A stretch of DNA of 40,970 nucleotides from Prevotella sp. (GCA_017619445.1 JAFZSI010000064.1:1-40970); one strand, 5' to 3'; shown: positions 32,905 through 39,983, numbered from the stretch's first letter. Notes: generated by a model from the sequence alone, not told the origin. Made by a program: numbers and translations.

Positions 32905-33015
32905 AGAAAAAAAGGTTTTTCTTTTGTTTTGCCGAACGCTGATATCTGGCAGTCGTTTCTTAGGGAGCCAGACACGGCTTTAACAGCCGTTAACCTGCAC
33001 GTGGAGGCGACAGAT

Positions 33016-33046
33016 TTTGACATGCCAATCATAAAGCATAACTTTG
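33016..33046 (+). promoter_or_regulatory. Promoter of the second HU-like gene, within a family B element
   Basis: TTTG (33016-33019), 19 nt, TAACTTTG (33039-33046), matching the consensus. The -7 box lies inside the family B repeat. In the tandem copies the same position reads CAACTTTA on this strand, which would be a poor box. Confidence 0.65.
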
Positions 33047-33086
33047 CAGTAGAATTCTCTACAGAATCTGAGCGTAAAGCAATGCT
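33026..33086. repeat. Family B element, inverted copy
   Basis: Read on the minus strand: TTTACGCTCAGATTCTGTAG, AGAATTC, then AAAGTTATGCTTTATGATT. This aligns with the tandem copies at 12661-12818 at roughly 80% identity over about 55 bases (estimated by eye). AAAGCAATGCTTT (33076-33088) forms a small palindrome at one end. Confidence 0.75.
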
Positions 33087-33165
33087 TTAGACAGGGCAAC
33101 TGTGGCTTGGACAAAGTAACGGGGGATTTTAGACACAGTAATGGAGGTTTTAGACATAGTAACAT
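33084..33165. repeat. Four degenerate about 22-bp tandem units, TTTAGACA-AGTAA
   Basis: CTTTAGACAGGGCAACTGTG, CTTGGACAAAGTAACGGGGG, TTTTAGACACAGTAATGGAG and TTTTAGACATAGTAACATAC follow one another in the leader of the HU-like gene. Spacing is about two helical turns, so a dimeric protein could bind them in phase. Confidence 0.6.
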
Positions 33166-33213
33166 ACTAACATAATTTTCAGTAACATATTAATAAAGTA
33201 AGGAGAACGGATG

Positions 33214-34164
33214 ATGAAGTATAGGATGGTGAAAGAAAACAGACCGACGCTGAAGAACTTCGGGCGGTGGAAGGCTGTGGCGGTGCACGAGCGGACGGTG
33301 GAGACGCGGCAAGTGGTTAGGGAGGTTTGCCGACGCACAGGAGCTTCGCGCGGCTCGGTCATGGCGGTGCTGATTGAGCTGGCGGGGGTTGTTAGTGAGC
33401 ATCTGCGCGAGGGCGACCGCGTGCGGATAGACGATTTCGGACTGCTGAAGCTGGAAATTGAGGGTGATAAGTTGGATGATGAGGAGTTGGAAGAGCTGGA
33501 GCGGCAGCGAAAATCTGCGAAATCCGTAAACAACGAGAAAAAAGGGAAAACAGAAGAATCTGAGAAATCTGAGAAATCTGTGGTCCTGAAAGAATCCGGG
33601 AAATCTGTGGTTCGGGGAGTGCGGTTGCACGTGTTGGCCGAGAGCCGTCACGGGCGGCAGGCGCTGTACGAGGGAATAAAATTTGAGAAGACGGGTGACA
33701 GACCGAAGAAACATACTGCAGATAGGATAGGGAGCAGTGTGGAGGGCAGTGTGAACAGTTTTACGAAGGGCGAAGAAACTGCAAAAAACCTAAAAACTGA
33801 TGAAAAGAAAGGCGAGAATGACAAAATAGTTGTATCTTTGCGCCAAAATACAAAAATCCGACATGTCAGTTACTTCACAACACCGTTTTATGATAGTGAA
33901 GCGCAGGGTGCTCGCAATGGCCTTGTGCTGGATGTTTGTGGCAGTGGCAGCGGTGGCGCAGACCGCCCGCCCGGGGCATGTGAACCCCGAGGACCGCAAG
34001 GTGGACATGGACTCGCCCACATTTGTGCCGATGCTGAAGATGGGCAAGGTGCTGCTGGACGGCGACTCGGTGCAGTATATGGAACTGAACAAGGTGTATG
34101 TGTATCCCGAACCCACGTTCAAAAACGAGAAACAGCGGGCTGCCTACAACCGGCTGGTGTATAA
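33214..34164 (+). CDS. HU-like (HU-HIG type) DNA-binding protein, second copy, with repeat-derived insert
   Basis: A paralogue of the protein at 108. The first 85 residues match closely (MKYRMVKENRPTLKNFGRWK, GASRGSVMAVLIELAGVV, IDDFGLLKLEIE), as does the downstream RGVRLHVLAESRHGRQALYE. Between them is an extra stretch of about 40 residues, rich in Glu, Lys and Ser (EESEKSEKSVV, KESGKSVV). At DNA level it is the family A repeat, so the protein has taken up a copy in frame. As in the first copy, no stop follows the HU domain, and the frame overlaps the DUF4294 gene by 275 nt, ending at 34164. AAGGAG stands eight bases before this ATG; 33211 is the alternative. Confidence 0.72.
   Translation: MKYRMVKENRPTLKNFGRWKAVAVHERTVETRQVVREVCRRTGASRGSVMAVLIELAGVVSEHLREGDRVRIDDFGLLKLEIEGDKLDDEELEELERQRKSAKSVNNEKKGKTEESEKSEKSVVLKESGKSVVRGVRLHVLAESRHGRQALYEGIKFEKTGDRPKKHTADRIGSSVEGSVNSFTKGEETAKNLKTDEKKGENDKIVVSLRQNTKIRHVSYFTTPFYDSEAQGARNGLVLDVCGSGSGGADRPPGACEPRGPQGGHGLAHICADAEDGQGAAGRRLGAVYGTEQGVCVSRTHVQKRETAGCLQPAGV
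33509..33615. repeat. Family A repeat inside the HU-like coding sequence
   Basis: AATCTGCGAAATCCGTAAAC, GAATCTGAGAAATCTGAGAA, ATCTGTGGTCC and AATCCGGGAAATCTGTGGTT are the same words as the right end of the GxxExxY segment. The first HU copy lacks this stretch. Confidence 0.8.
33833..33840 (+). promoter_or_regulatory. Promoter -7 box for DUF4294
   Basis: TATCTTTG matches TAnnTTTG within the HU tail and would start transcription near 33847. Surrounding bases (33802-33840) resemble 513-551 in the first HU gene, where the box reads TACCTTTA. No clear upstream element. Confidence 0.5.
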
Positions 34165-34543
34165 CGTGAAGAAGGTGCTGCCCATAGCCAAGGAAATCAA
34201 CCTGATTATTCAGGAGACTTACGAGTATCTGCAGACGCTGCCCAACAAGGAGGCGAAGGACGAGCACATGAGGCTGGTGGAGAAGGGCATCAAGAAGGAA
34301 TATACGCCGCGCATGAAGAAACTGACCTACGCTCAGGGCAAGCTGCTCATCAAACTGGTGTATCGCGAGTGCAACTCATCGTCCTACCAGTTGATTCAGG
34401 CGTTCCTCGGTCCGGTGAAGGCGGGCATCTATCAGGCGTTTGCCTGGACGTTTGGTGCGAGCCTTATGAAGAAATATGATGCCGAAGGAACCGACCGTCT
34501 CACCGAGCGCGTGGTGCGGATGGTGGAGGCAGGACAATTATAG
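33890..34543 (+). CDS. DUF4294 family secreted protein
   Basis: A 217-residue protein with a signal peptide (MIVKRRVLAMALCWMFVAVAAVA before Gln). The mature part contains the conserved block LNKVYVYPEPTFKNEKQRAA, then YNRLVYNVKKVLPIAKEINL and GIKKEYTPRMKKLTYAQGKL, typical of DUF4294, a family confined to Bacteroidetes with no known function. Chains of this family are mostly helical and probably periplasmic. The start at 33890 gives a clean signal peptide; 33863 is possible. The gene overlaps the tail of the HU-like gene in another frame and has its own promoter box inside that gene. Confidence 0.85.
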   Translation: MIVKRRVLAMALCWMFVAVAAVAQTARPGHVNPEDRKVDMDSPTFVPMLKMGKVLLDGDSVQYMELNKVYVYPEPTFKNEKQRAAYNRLVYNVKKVLPIAKEINLIIQETYEYLQTLPNKEAKDEHMRLVEKGIKKEYTPRMKKLTYAQGKLLIKLVYRECNSSSYQLIQAFLGPVKAGIYQAFAWTFGASLMKKYDAEGTDRLTERVVRMVEAGQL

Positions 34544-34578
34544 GATTTTCGGGGGTGGGTAGGAGTTTAGAGTTTATA

Positions 34579-34665
34579 GTTCAGAACTACGAGTTCAGAG
34601 TTATGATTACTTCTCAAATGGAAAAGGTAATCATAACTCTGAACTCGTAACTTGTAGTTCTGAAC
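34579..34665. repeat. Large imperfect hairpin between DUF4294 and glutaminyl cyclase
   Basis: GTTCAGAACTACGAGTTCAG with AGTTATGATTAC (34579-34610) is mirrored by GTAATCATAACTCTGAACTC and GTAGTTCTGAAC (34627-34665). All 32 bases of the left arm can pair; the right arm has a 7-nt bulge. The loop is 16 nt. It lies between convergent stops and could end transcription from both sides, though it lacks a T-run. Confidence 0.8.
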
Positions 34666-34684
34666 TTACCCTTACTCAGAACTC

Positions 34685-35707
34685 TTAATTCTCAGAATAA
34701 ATTACTTGCACCAGTGTCTGGCCTACTGCCTGAAGGGTGGAGCGGTCGAGGTGCTCCATATCGTCGTTGACGGTGTGCCACGTGGGGCCGAAACCGCTCT
34801 GCGGACAGTCGGGATAGTAGGCAATGATGTCGATGGTGGGAATGCCTGCACGCTGGTTGACGGGCAGGTGGTCGTCGGTGATGTGCTCGCCGTCGCGGTC
34901 GGGGAACAGGCTGCCGAAGCCCACGGTCTCGGCGGCTCGCCACACTTTCTTCACGATTTTCTTGGCGTACTGCTGCGAGTATTTCTCTTTGAAGAACCGC
35001 GCGCCCTGACCGCCCACCATGTCGAGCAGAATGCCGAAGCGAGCCGTGTAGCCCTCGCGGTGGGGATTGGCTGCCCAGTATTGTGCGCCCAGTGCCCAGG
35101 TGTCGCTGCCGCCCTGGTCGCTCCACTGTGGTGTACCCCAGTCTTCGGCATCAAAGCAAATGAAGTCGATGCCCAAGGCCACGCTGTCGGTGGTCAGCAG
35201 CCTTGCCAGCTCAAGCATGACGGCCACGCCGCTGGCACCGTCGTTGGCAGCCATCACGGGCTTGCGCCAGTTGGCCTCATCGGGGTCGTTGTCGGCCCAC
35301 GGACGGCTGTCCCAGTGGGCGCATATCATCAGCCTGTCGGTGGCTTCGGGCCGGTAGCTGGCAATGATGTTGGTGCTGTGCAGGGTGGTGCCGTCGTAGC
35401 CGGTGAGGTTGGCTCTTTGCAAGGTTATTTCCAATCCGTACTGGCGGAATTTCCGTGTAATCCATGCGCCGCAATGCTCGTGTGCGCTGCTGTTCATGGT
35501 GCGCGGGCCGAAGTCGCACTGAGCCTGACAGAACGTCATAGCGCTGTCGGCGTTGAACGCCGGACCCACGGGCTGCCGCTTGGCAGCCACCTCCTCAATC
35601 TCTGGGTCGGCCTCGGGCGCATTGCTTCTGAACGAGGGCAGGAAATATGCCAGGGCTGCCAGAGCCAGAACAACGATAAGCATGATAGCCGTTTTTTTGT
35701 TTCGCAT
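34685..35707 (-). CDS. Type II glutaminyl-peptide cyclotransferase, M28 family
   Basis: A 340-residue protein with an N-terminal hydrophobic segment (AIMLIVVLALAALAYFLPSF) that anchors or exports it, then an M28 zinc fold. The ligand motifs are ICAHWDSRPWADND, MAANDGASGVAVMLE, CFDAEDWG, LLDMVGGQGARF and TWHTVNDD. HWDSRPWA with FDAEDWG is characteristic of the Bacteroidetes glutaminyl cyclases related to animal enzymes rather than aminopeptidases. The enzyme turns N-terminal Gln of exported proteins into pyroglutamate. That fits this genome, where most exported proteins in the window begin with Gln after signal cleavage. An aminopeptidase role is the alternative. Confidence 0.82.
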   Translation of the reverse strand: MRNKKTAIMLIVVLALAALAYFLPSFRSNAPEADPEIEEVAAKRQPVGPAFNADSAMTFCQAQCDFGPRTMNSSAHEHCGAWITRKFRQYGLEITLQRANLTGYDGTTLHSTNIIASYRPEATDRLMICAHWDSRPWADNDPDEANWRKPVMAANDGASGVAVMLELARLLTTDSVALGIDFICFDAEDWGTPQWSDQGGSDTWALGAQYWAANPHREGYTARFGILLDMVGGQGARFFKEKYSQQYAKKIVKKVWRAAETVGFGSLFPDRDGEHITDDHLPVNQRAGIPTIDIIAYYPDCPQSGFGPTWHTVNDDMEHLDRSTLQAVGQTLVQVIYSEN

Positions 35708-35792
35708 AACTGTTTTATTCCGTGTTTTCAGTTTCAGTTCCGATGCATGAGGAAAGGAAACACCCTTGTTTTCTTTGTGTCCGTTCCGATGC

Positions 35793-37595
35793 TCAGTTCT
35801 TTTCGGGGAACTGCTGCACCTCGCTCATGACGCGCAGCCAGTTGCCTCCCCAAATCTTCTCAATGTCGCGCTCGCTGTACTTGCGCCGCAGCAGTTGCTG
35901 AGTGAAGTTTATCATCTCGCTGCTGTCGGCCAGGCCAATGATACCGCCGTCGCCGTCGAAGTCGGTGCCCAGACCCACATGGTCGATGCCCATCACCTCG
36001 ATGGCATGTTCCAGATGGGCAATGGCGTCGCGGATGGTGGCTTCGCCCTGACGGCAGAGGAATCCTGAATAGAGCGTGATGTGGGCAACGCCTCCGCGGC
36101 GAGCCAATGCGCGCAGCTGTTCGTCGGTGAGGTTGCGCGGATGGTCGCACAGGGCGCGGCAGCTGCTGTGGCTGCACACGATGGGCGTGGCACTGATTTG
36201 AAGTGCGTCGTAGAAACTCTTCTCGCCGGCGTGGCTCAAATCCACCATGATGCCGTTGAGGTTCATTTCCTCGATGACGCGCTCGCCGAAAGCACTCACA
36301 CCGTTGTGGGTGTTGCATCCCTTGGCGCTGTCGCAGATGTCGTTGTCGCCATTGTGGCAAAGGGTGATATACACCACGCCGCGCTGTGCAAAGTGGCGCA
36401 CGTTGGCGGCATCGTGGTTCAGGGCCAGTCCGTTCTCAATGGCCAGCATGATGGACTTGCGGCCTTTGCGCTTGTCTTGGTAAAGGTCAGCTGAGGTTCG
36501 TGCCAGGCTCAGGTAGTTGCTGTTGCGGCGTACAATATCCTCAATGCGGTCGAAAATCAGGTTGGCATAAAGGAAAGGTGTGATGGCGCCGCTCTCGCCA
36601 AGGTGTGAGGTGTCAACGGTCGAGGAGAACTGCTCGCCAAGCTTGGGCTGTGGCAGGTAGGCTGCCATGATGACGGCATCCTGATGGCCTTCGCTCATCT
36701 TGTGCATATCGACGAGTATGCGCGGGTCGCGCTGCTCGAAATGAATGTCCTGGGGGAAGAACATCGGCGTGTCGCAGTGTGTGTCAAGCGTCAGCACACG
36801 GTCGTGTAGCCGTTTGGCAATCTGGAAGTTGGAGGCTTGCTGCACCAGCCATCGGAACAGCGGCAGCCCGTCGTCCAACCACTCAGCATGCCACTGTACG
36901 CCCAGGATGGGTTTGAACTCGTTGCTCTCCATTGCTTCCACCACGCCGTCGGGTGCTTTGGCTGTAACAATGAAACGTTTGCCGCCGTCGGCTACAGCCT
37001 GATGGTGGAACGAGTTGACGCAGATTTTCTCCTGCTGATAAAGTTTATGGAGCACAGAGCCTTTCTGAATGGTTACTGTGTGGGTGGGTTCTGTGCGGTC
37101 GGCGTCTTGCGAGTGCTTGATGGCCTTTGCCTGCTGAACGCTGTCGGTGGTTGTCTGGCTGCTGATGTGCTGGCGCACCTTACCTCCGAGAGCCATAGCC
37201 AGCGTCTGTATGCCGCGGCAGATGCCTAAGATGGGAATCTGCCGGTTGTAGGCCAGCCGTGTGATGAGCAGTTCGGGCAGGTCGCGCTTGGCGTTGATGT
37301 TTTTCAGGCCAGTCTGCGGCTCCTCTCCTGCCCAGAGCGGGTTGTAGTCACCGCCGCCGCTGAGCAGCAGTCCGTCGATGCCATTGAGTGTGTTGATGAT
37401 GACTGCCGGGTCGCTGACGGGCGGGATGATTACAGGTGTGCCGCCGGCAGCAACAATTTTTTCATAGTATTTGCTGCGCAGCGACGCGTCTTCGCCCGAG
37501 AAATTGGCCGTTATGCCGATTATCGGTTGACGACCGGCTTCGGGGAAAGCCGCATAAATGGCATCTAAATGCGACTGTAGGTTGAAGTGGTTCAT
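35793..37595 (-). CDS. Fusion of gamma-glutamyl hydrolase (C26) and M19 dipeptidase
   Basis: A 600-residue protein with two complete enzyme domains. Residues about 20-255 are a class I glutamine amidotransferase-like, PuuD-type gamma-glutamyl hydrolase: LSGGGDYNP, nucleophile Cys126 in LGICRGIQTLA, and His236/Glu238 in LGVQWHAEW. Residues about 265-600 are a renal-dipeptidase-type M19 enzyme with zinc ligands His273/Asp275 (DTHCDTP), Glu387 (AIENGLAL), His455 (VDLSHAG) and His476 (VCSHSSC), then LGTDFDG. No signal peptide is seen, so it is probably cytoplasmic. One chain could cut a gamma-glutamyl bond and then the released dipeptide, as in glutathione or peptidoglycan peptide breakdown. The Lrp-type regulator lies 11 nt upstream. 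Confidence 0.88.
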   Translation of the reverse strand: MNHFNLQSHLDAIYAAFPEAGRQPIIGITANFSGEDASLRSKYYEKIVAAGGTPVIIPPVSDPAVIINTLNGIDGLLLSGGGDYNPLWAGEEPQTGLKNINAKRDLPELLITRLAYNRQIPILGICRGIQTLAMALGGKVRQHISSQTTTDSVQQAKAIKHSQDADRTEPTHTVTIQKGSVLHKLYQQEKICVNSFHHQAVADGGKRFIVTAKAPDGVVEAMESNEFKPILGVQWHAEWLDDGLPLFRWLVQQASNFQIAKRLHDRVLTLDTHCDTPMFFPQDIHFEQRDPRILVDMHKMSEGHQDAVIMAAYLPQPKLGEQFSSTVDTSHLGESGAITPFLYANLIFDRIEDIVRRNSNYLSLARTSADLYQDKRKGRKSIMLAIENGLALNHDAANVRHFAQRGVVYITLCHNGDNDICDSAKGCNTHNGVSAFGERVIEEMNLNGIMVDLSHAGEKSFYDALQISATPIVCSHSSCRALCDHPRNLTDEQLRALARRGGVAHITLYSGFLCRQGEATIRDAIAHLEHAIEVMGIDHVGLGTDFDGDGGIIGLADSSEMINFTQQLLRRKYSERDIEKIWGGNWLRVMSEVQQFPEKN

Positions 37596-37606
37596 GGAGA
37601 TACGGA

Positions 37607-38068
37607 TTAATCAGCGTCAACGGGAACTTCTCGCTTGATGCTTTGCTCTAAGGAGATGAGGGTTTCGGTGGCCACCACTCCGGGAATGCTTTGCAACTGA
37701 TTGTTGAGCAGGTCCATAAGCTGCTCGTTGTCACGGGCATAGAGTTTCACCAGCATGGTATAGGGGCCAGTGGTGAAGTGGCACTCCACGATTTCGGGGA
37801 TGTGCATGAGTCTTTCCACCACAGATTTGTACATGTTTCCCCTTTCCAAGGTTATGCCAACGTAGGTGCAGGTGGAATAACCCAGGCTTTTGGGATTGAC
37901 ATCGAAACCGCTGCCAGTAATGACTCCGTTCTCGGCCAGATGCTGAACCCGCTGGTGGATGGCAGCGCGCGACACGTTGCATTCGGCAGCTACGTCCTTA
38001 AAAGGAATGCGGGCATTCTTAGACAAGATTCCTAATATCTTTTTGTCCAGATTGTCGATTTTATCCAT
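37607..38068 (-). CDS. Lrp/AsnC family transcriptional regulator
   Basis: A 153-residue regulator with the N-terminal helix-turn-helix (LDKKILGILSKNARIPFKDV, SRAAIHQRVQHLAENGVI) and a C-terminal RAM/ligand domain (STCTYVGITLERGNMYKSVV, ECHFTTGPYTMLVKLYARD). Members form dimers and octamers that respond to amino acids. It is the first gene of an apparent operon with the C26-M19 fusion (11-nt gap), suggesting control of peptide or gamma-glutamyl catabolism. The nature of its ligand is unknown. A TACTTTTG box precedes it at 38097-38104. Confidence 0.93.
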   Translation of the reverse strand: MDKIDNLDKKILGILSKNARIPFKDVAAECNVSRAAIHQRVQHLAENGVITGSGFDVNPKSLGYSTCTYVGITLERGNMYKSVVERLMHIPEIVECHFTTGPYTMLVKLYARDNEQLMDLLNNQLQSIPGVVATETLISLEQSIKREVPVDAD

Positions 38069-38096
38069 TGGTTAATAAGTTTTGTAGTTCTGAAAG

Positions 38097-38104
38097 CAAA
38101 AGTA
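38097..38104 (-). promoter_or_regulatory. Promoter -7 box for the Lrp operon
   Basis: The minus strand reads TACTTTTG, 28 nt before the ATG. TTGC stands at the right distance upstream (38124-38127), a weak match to TTTG. Confidence 0.5.
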
Positions 38105-38145
38105 GGAAAAATAAATGAACTGCGCAACAAAATGACAGAAAAAAT

Positions 38146-38178
38146 AAGGAATTCGGCGCATTTTGCGTCAAATTCCTT
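38146..38178 (-). terminator. Terminator after the FKBP cluster
   Basis: AAGGAATT (38146-38153) pairs with AATTCCTT (38171-38178), with further pairing between the inner bases. The minus strand continues ATTTTTTC. It ends the FKBP transcript just before the Lrp promoter. Confidence 0.75.
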
Positions 38179-38217
38179 GCCTAAGAGTCTGTTTTATCAA
38201 CTTTTTCCTTGCTTTTG

Positions 38218-39099
38218 TTATTTTGCTGCCTTGTTGACGTTCACCAGTTCCACCGTGAAAATGAGTGCGCTATAGGGCTTAATCTTGCCTGCCTCGCGCG
38301 AGCCGTAAGCCAGCTGGTAGGGTATGTACAGCTGCCATTTGCTGCCTGCGGGCATCATGGTGAGAGCCTCGGTCCATCCTTTGATTACCTGGCTCGGGAG
38401 GAACTTGTTGGTCTGCTCCTTGCGCTCGTAGCTGCTGTCGAACACGGTGCCGTCGATCAGTTTTCCCTCATATTTCACGGTCACCTCGTCGTTGACTGTG
38501 GCCACAGCACCCTTGCCTTTCACCAGTTCCTTGTATTGCAGGCCGCTGGGCAGCACTTTCACGCCAGGTTTCTTGGCGTTTTCAGCCAGGAACTGCTCAC
38601 CGGCGCGGCGGTTGGCTCCGTAGAGTTTCTCATCCTTGGCAGCCTTGGCCTCATCAGTCTTTCGTTTGTAGAGTTCTTGGGCATCGGCATCGGTCAGCAG
38701 GCTGTTGTCTTTCTTCAGCGAAGCCAGGAATCCCTGTTTGAACAGCTCGTCGCTGATGGTTTGCTGCGCACCCTCGAAGTCGCCTTTGATGCCAGGCAAC
38801 ATGCGTTTGTTCACCATGTTGGCAATCTGCACACCTGCCGCGTAGGCCTTCATAGCCTCCAAGTCCTTTTTGTTCACCGACTCTTCGAAGCCTTTGATGA
38901 AGTCGGCCATGTGGGTCGTGTCAACATCCATGTTCTGCTGAATGAACGGGATGAGGCCGTTGGTCATTGCTTTGCCTGCGGCATAGCTCACCGAGTCGGC
39001 TGCTGTGCGCAGCTGCGGGGTGTTCTGTGCGCAGGTGTCTGTTGTATGCAAAGAAGCACCCGCCATGAAGGCGAGTGCTATAAGAATTTGCTTTTTCAT
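38218..39099 (-). CDS. FKBP-type peptidyl-prolyl isomerase, secreted (third in operon)
   Basis: A 293-residue Mip/FkpA-type isomerase. The signal peptide MKKQILIALAFMAGASLHTT ends near DTCA before Gln, indicating export to the periplasm. Residues about 35-170 form the helical dimerisation region; the FKBP domain occupies the C-terminal 110 residues, with VTVKYEGKLIDGTVFDSSYE, QVIKGWTEALTMMPAGSKW and IPYQLAYGS. The aromatic pocket (Tyr, Phe-Asp, Val-Ile, Trp, Tyr) is conserved. It presumably assists folding of outer-membrane and periplasmic proteins. It follows the second FKBP gene by 11 nt. Confidence 0.92.
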   Translation of the reverse strand: MKKQILIALAFMAGASLHTTDTCAQNTPQLRTAADSVSYAAGKAMTNGLIPFIQQNMDVDTTHMADFIKGFEESVNKKDLEAMKAYAAGVQIANMVNKRMLPGIKGDFEGAQQTISDELFKQGFLASLKKDNSLLTDADAQELYKRKTDEAKAAKDEKLYGANRRAGEQFLAENAKKPGVKVLPSGLQYKELVKGKGAVATVNDEVTVKYEGKLIDGTVFDSSYERKEQTNKFLPSQVIKGWTEALTMMPAGSKWQLYIPYQLAYGSREAGKIKPYSALIFTVELVNVNKAAK

Positions 39100-39110
39100 T
39101 TCTTATCCGT

Positions 39111-39983
39111 TTATTTCTCGATGCCGAGGAGCTCGATTTTGAAGATAAGCATAGAGAACGGGTCGATGTCCTTCTGCTGGCGCATGCCGTAAGCCTGATC
39201 CTGGGGGATATACACTTCCCAAACCGAACCAACGGGCATGTGAGTCAGAGCCTCGGTCCATCCCGGAATAACCTGGTTGGCGCGAAGTGTAACGGGCTCG
39301 CCGCGCTTGTAAGAGCTGTCGAATACTTTGCCGTCGATGAGTTTGCCCTCGTAGTGCACTTTCACAGCCGAAGTGTCCTTGGGAATGTCGCCAGAACCTT
39401 CCTTGATGACTTTGTACTGCACGCCGTTCTTCAGGGTCTTCACGCCTTCTTTCTTGGCATTGTCCTTGAGGAATTTCTCACCGGCTTCCTTGTTCTTTCC
39501 ATAGGTGGCCATAAGGCTTTCAGACCTGATGGCTTCCATCTTCTTCTGTGCCACAGTACCAGCCTGCTCAACGGTCATCAGGCCGTTCTTGCCGGCGGTG
39601 CCGCTGATGAAGCCAGCCAGCAGGTTCTTCAGCGAGATGCTCTTGGTAGAGTCTTCGCCAAACAGCTCGTGGTTGATGCCCTTCACCATCTGGTTGCTAA
39701 TCTGCTGACCAATCTGGATGCCTGCGAAGCGGGCTGCCTGACGCTTGTCGTCACCGGCGTTTGCGCCTTCGTTCACACCCTTGATGAACTCGTCCATGTA
39801 GGCTGTGTCAACGCCCAGACGCTCTGACAGATATTCTTTCAGGCCCTGGCTCTGAGCCATACCCACGGCGTAGCTCAGCGTGTCGATGTCGTTGTTGAGA
39901 CTTGCTTTTGGTGTAGAGTTGCCACAGCTCGTCACGGCGGCTGCGGCGATAGCCATAGCGGCTACGAATGTTAATTTTTTCAT
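39111..39983 (-). CDS. FKBP-type peptidyl-prolyl isomerase, lipoprotein (second in operon)
   Basis: A 290-residue isomerase with a lipoprotein signal (MKKLTFVAAMAIAAAAVTSC), lipobox Cys at residue 20 followed by GNSTPKA. A helical N-terminal region leads to the FKBP domain, with VKVHYEGKLIDGKVFDSSYK, NQVIPGWTEALTHMPVGSVW and IPQDQAYGM. One pocket aromatic (Phe46 in FKBP12 numbering) is Leu here (EPVTLRANQV), so catalytic rate or ligand binding may differ from the neighbours. Membrane tethering suggests it acts on proteins leaving the Sec pore or at the outer membrane. Confidence 0.92.
   Translation of the reverse strand: MKKLTFVAAMAIAAAAVTSCGNSTPKASLNNDIDTLSYAVGMAQSQGLKEYLSERLGVDTAYMDEFIKGVNEGANAGDDKRQAARFAGIQIGQQISNQMVKGINHELFGEDSTKSISLKNLLAGFISGTAGKNGLMTVEQAGTVAQKKMEAIRSESLMATYGKNKEAGEKFLKDNAKKEGVKTLKNGVQYKVIKEGSGDIPKDTSAVKVHYEGKLIDGKVFDSSYKRGEPVTLRANQVIPGWTEALTHMPVGSVWEVYIPQDQAYGMRQQKDIDPFSMLIFKIELLGIEK

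Larger units (their letters stand above)
32830..33213. other. 384-nt gap between divergent cobB and HU-like genes
   Basis: It contains the cobB promoter (minus), the HU promoter (plus, 33016-33046), an inverted family B element (33026-33086) overlapping that promoter, and short tandem TTTAGACA-AGTAA units (33084-33165). No gene is supported; the minus-strand frame at 32980-33165 is just a translation of the repeat. Confidence 0.7.

Noticed and set aside
32980-33165. Minus-strand frame with LCLKPP-like repeats
   Set aside because: Translation of short tandem units in a leader and overlaps a family B element; no sign of coding selection.
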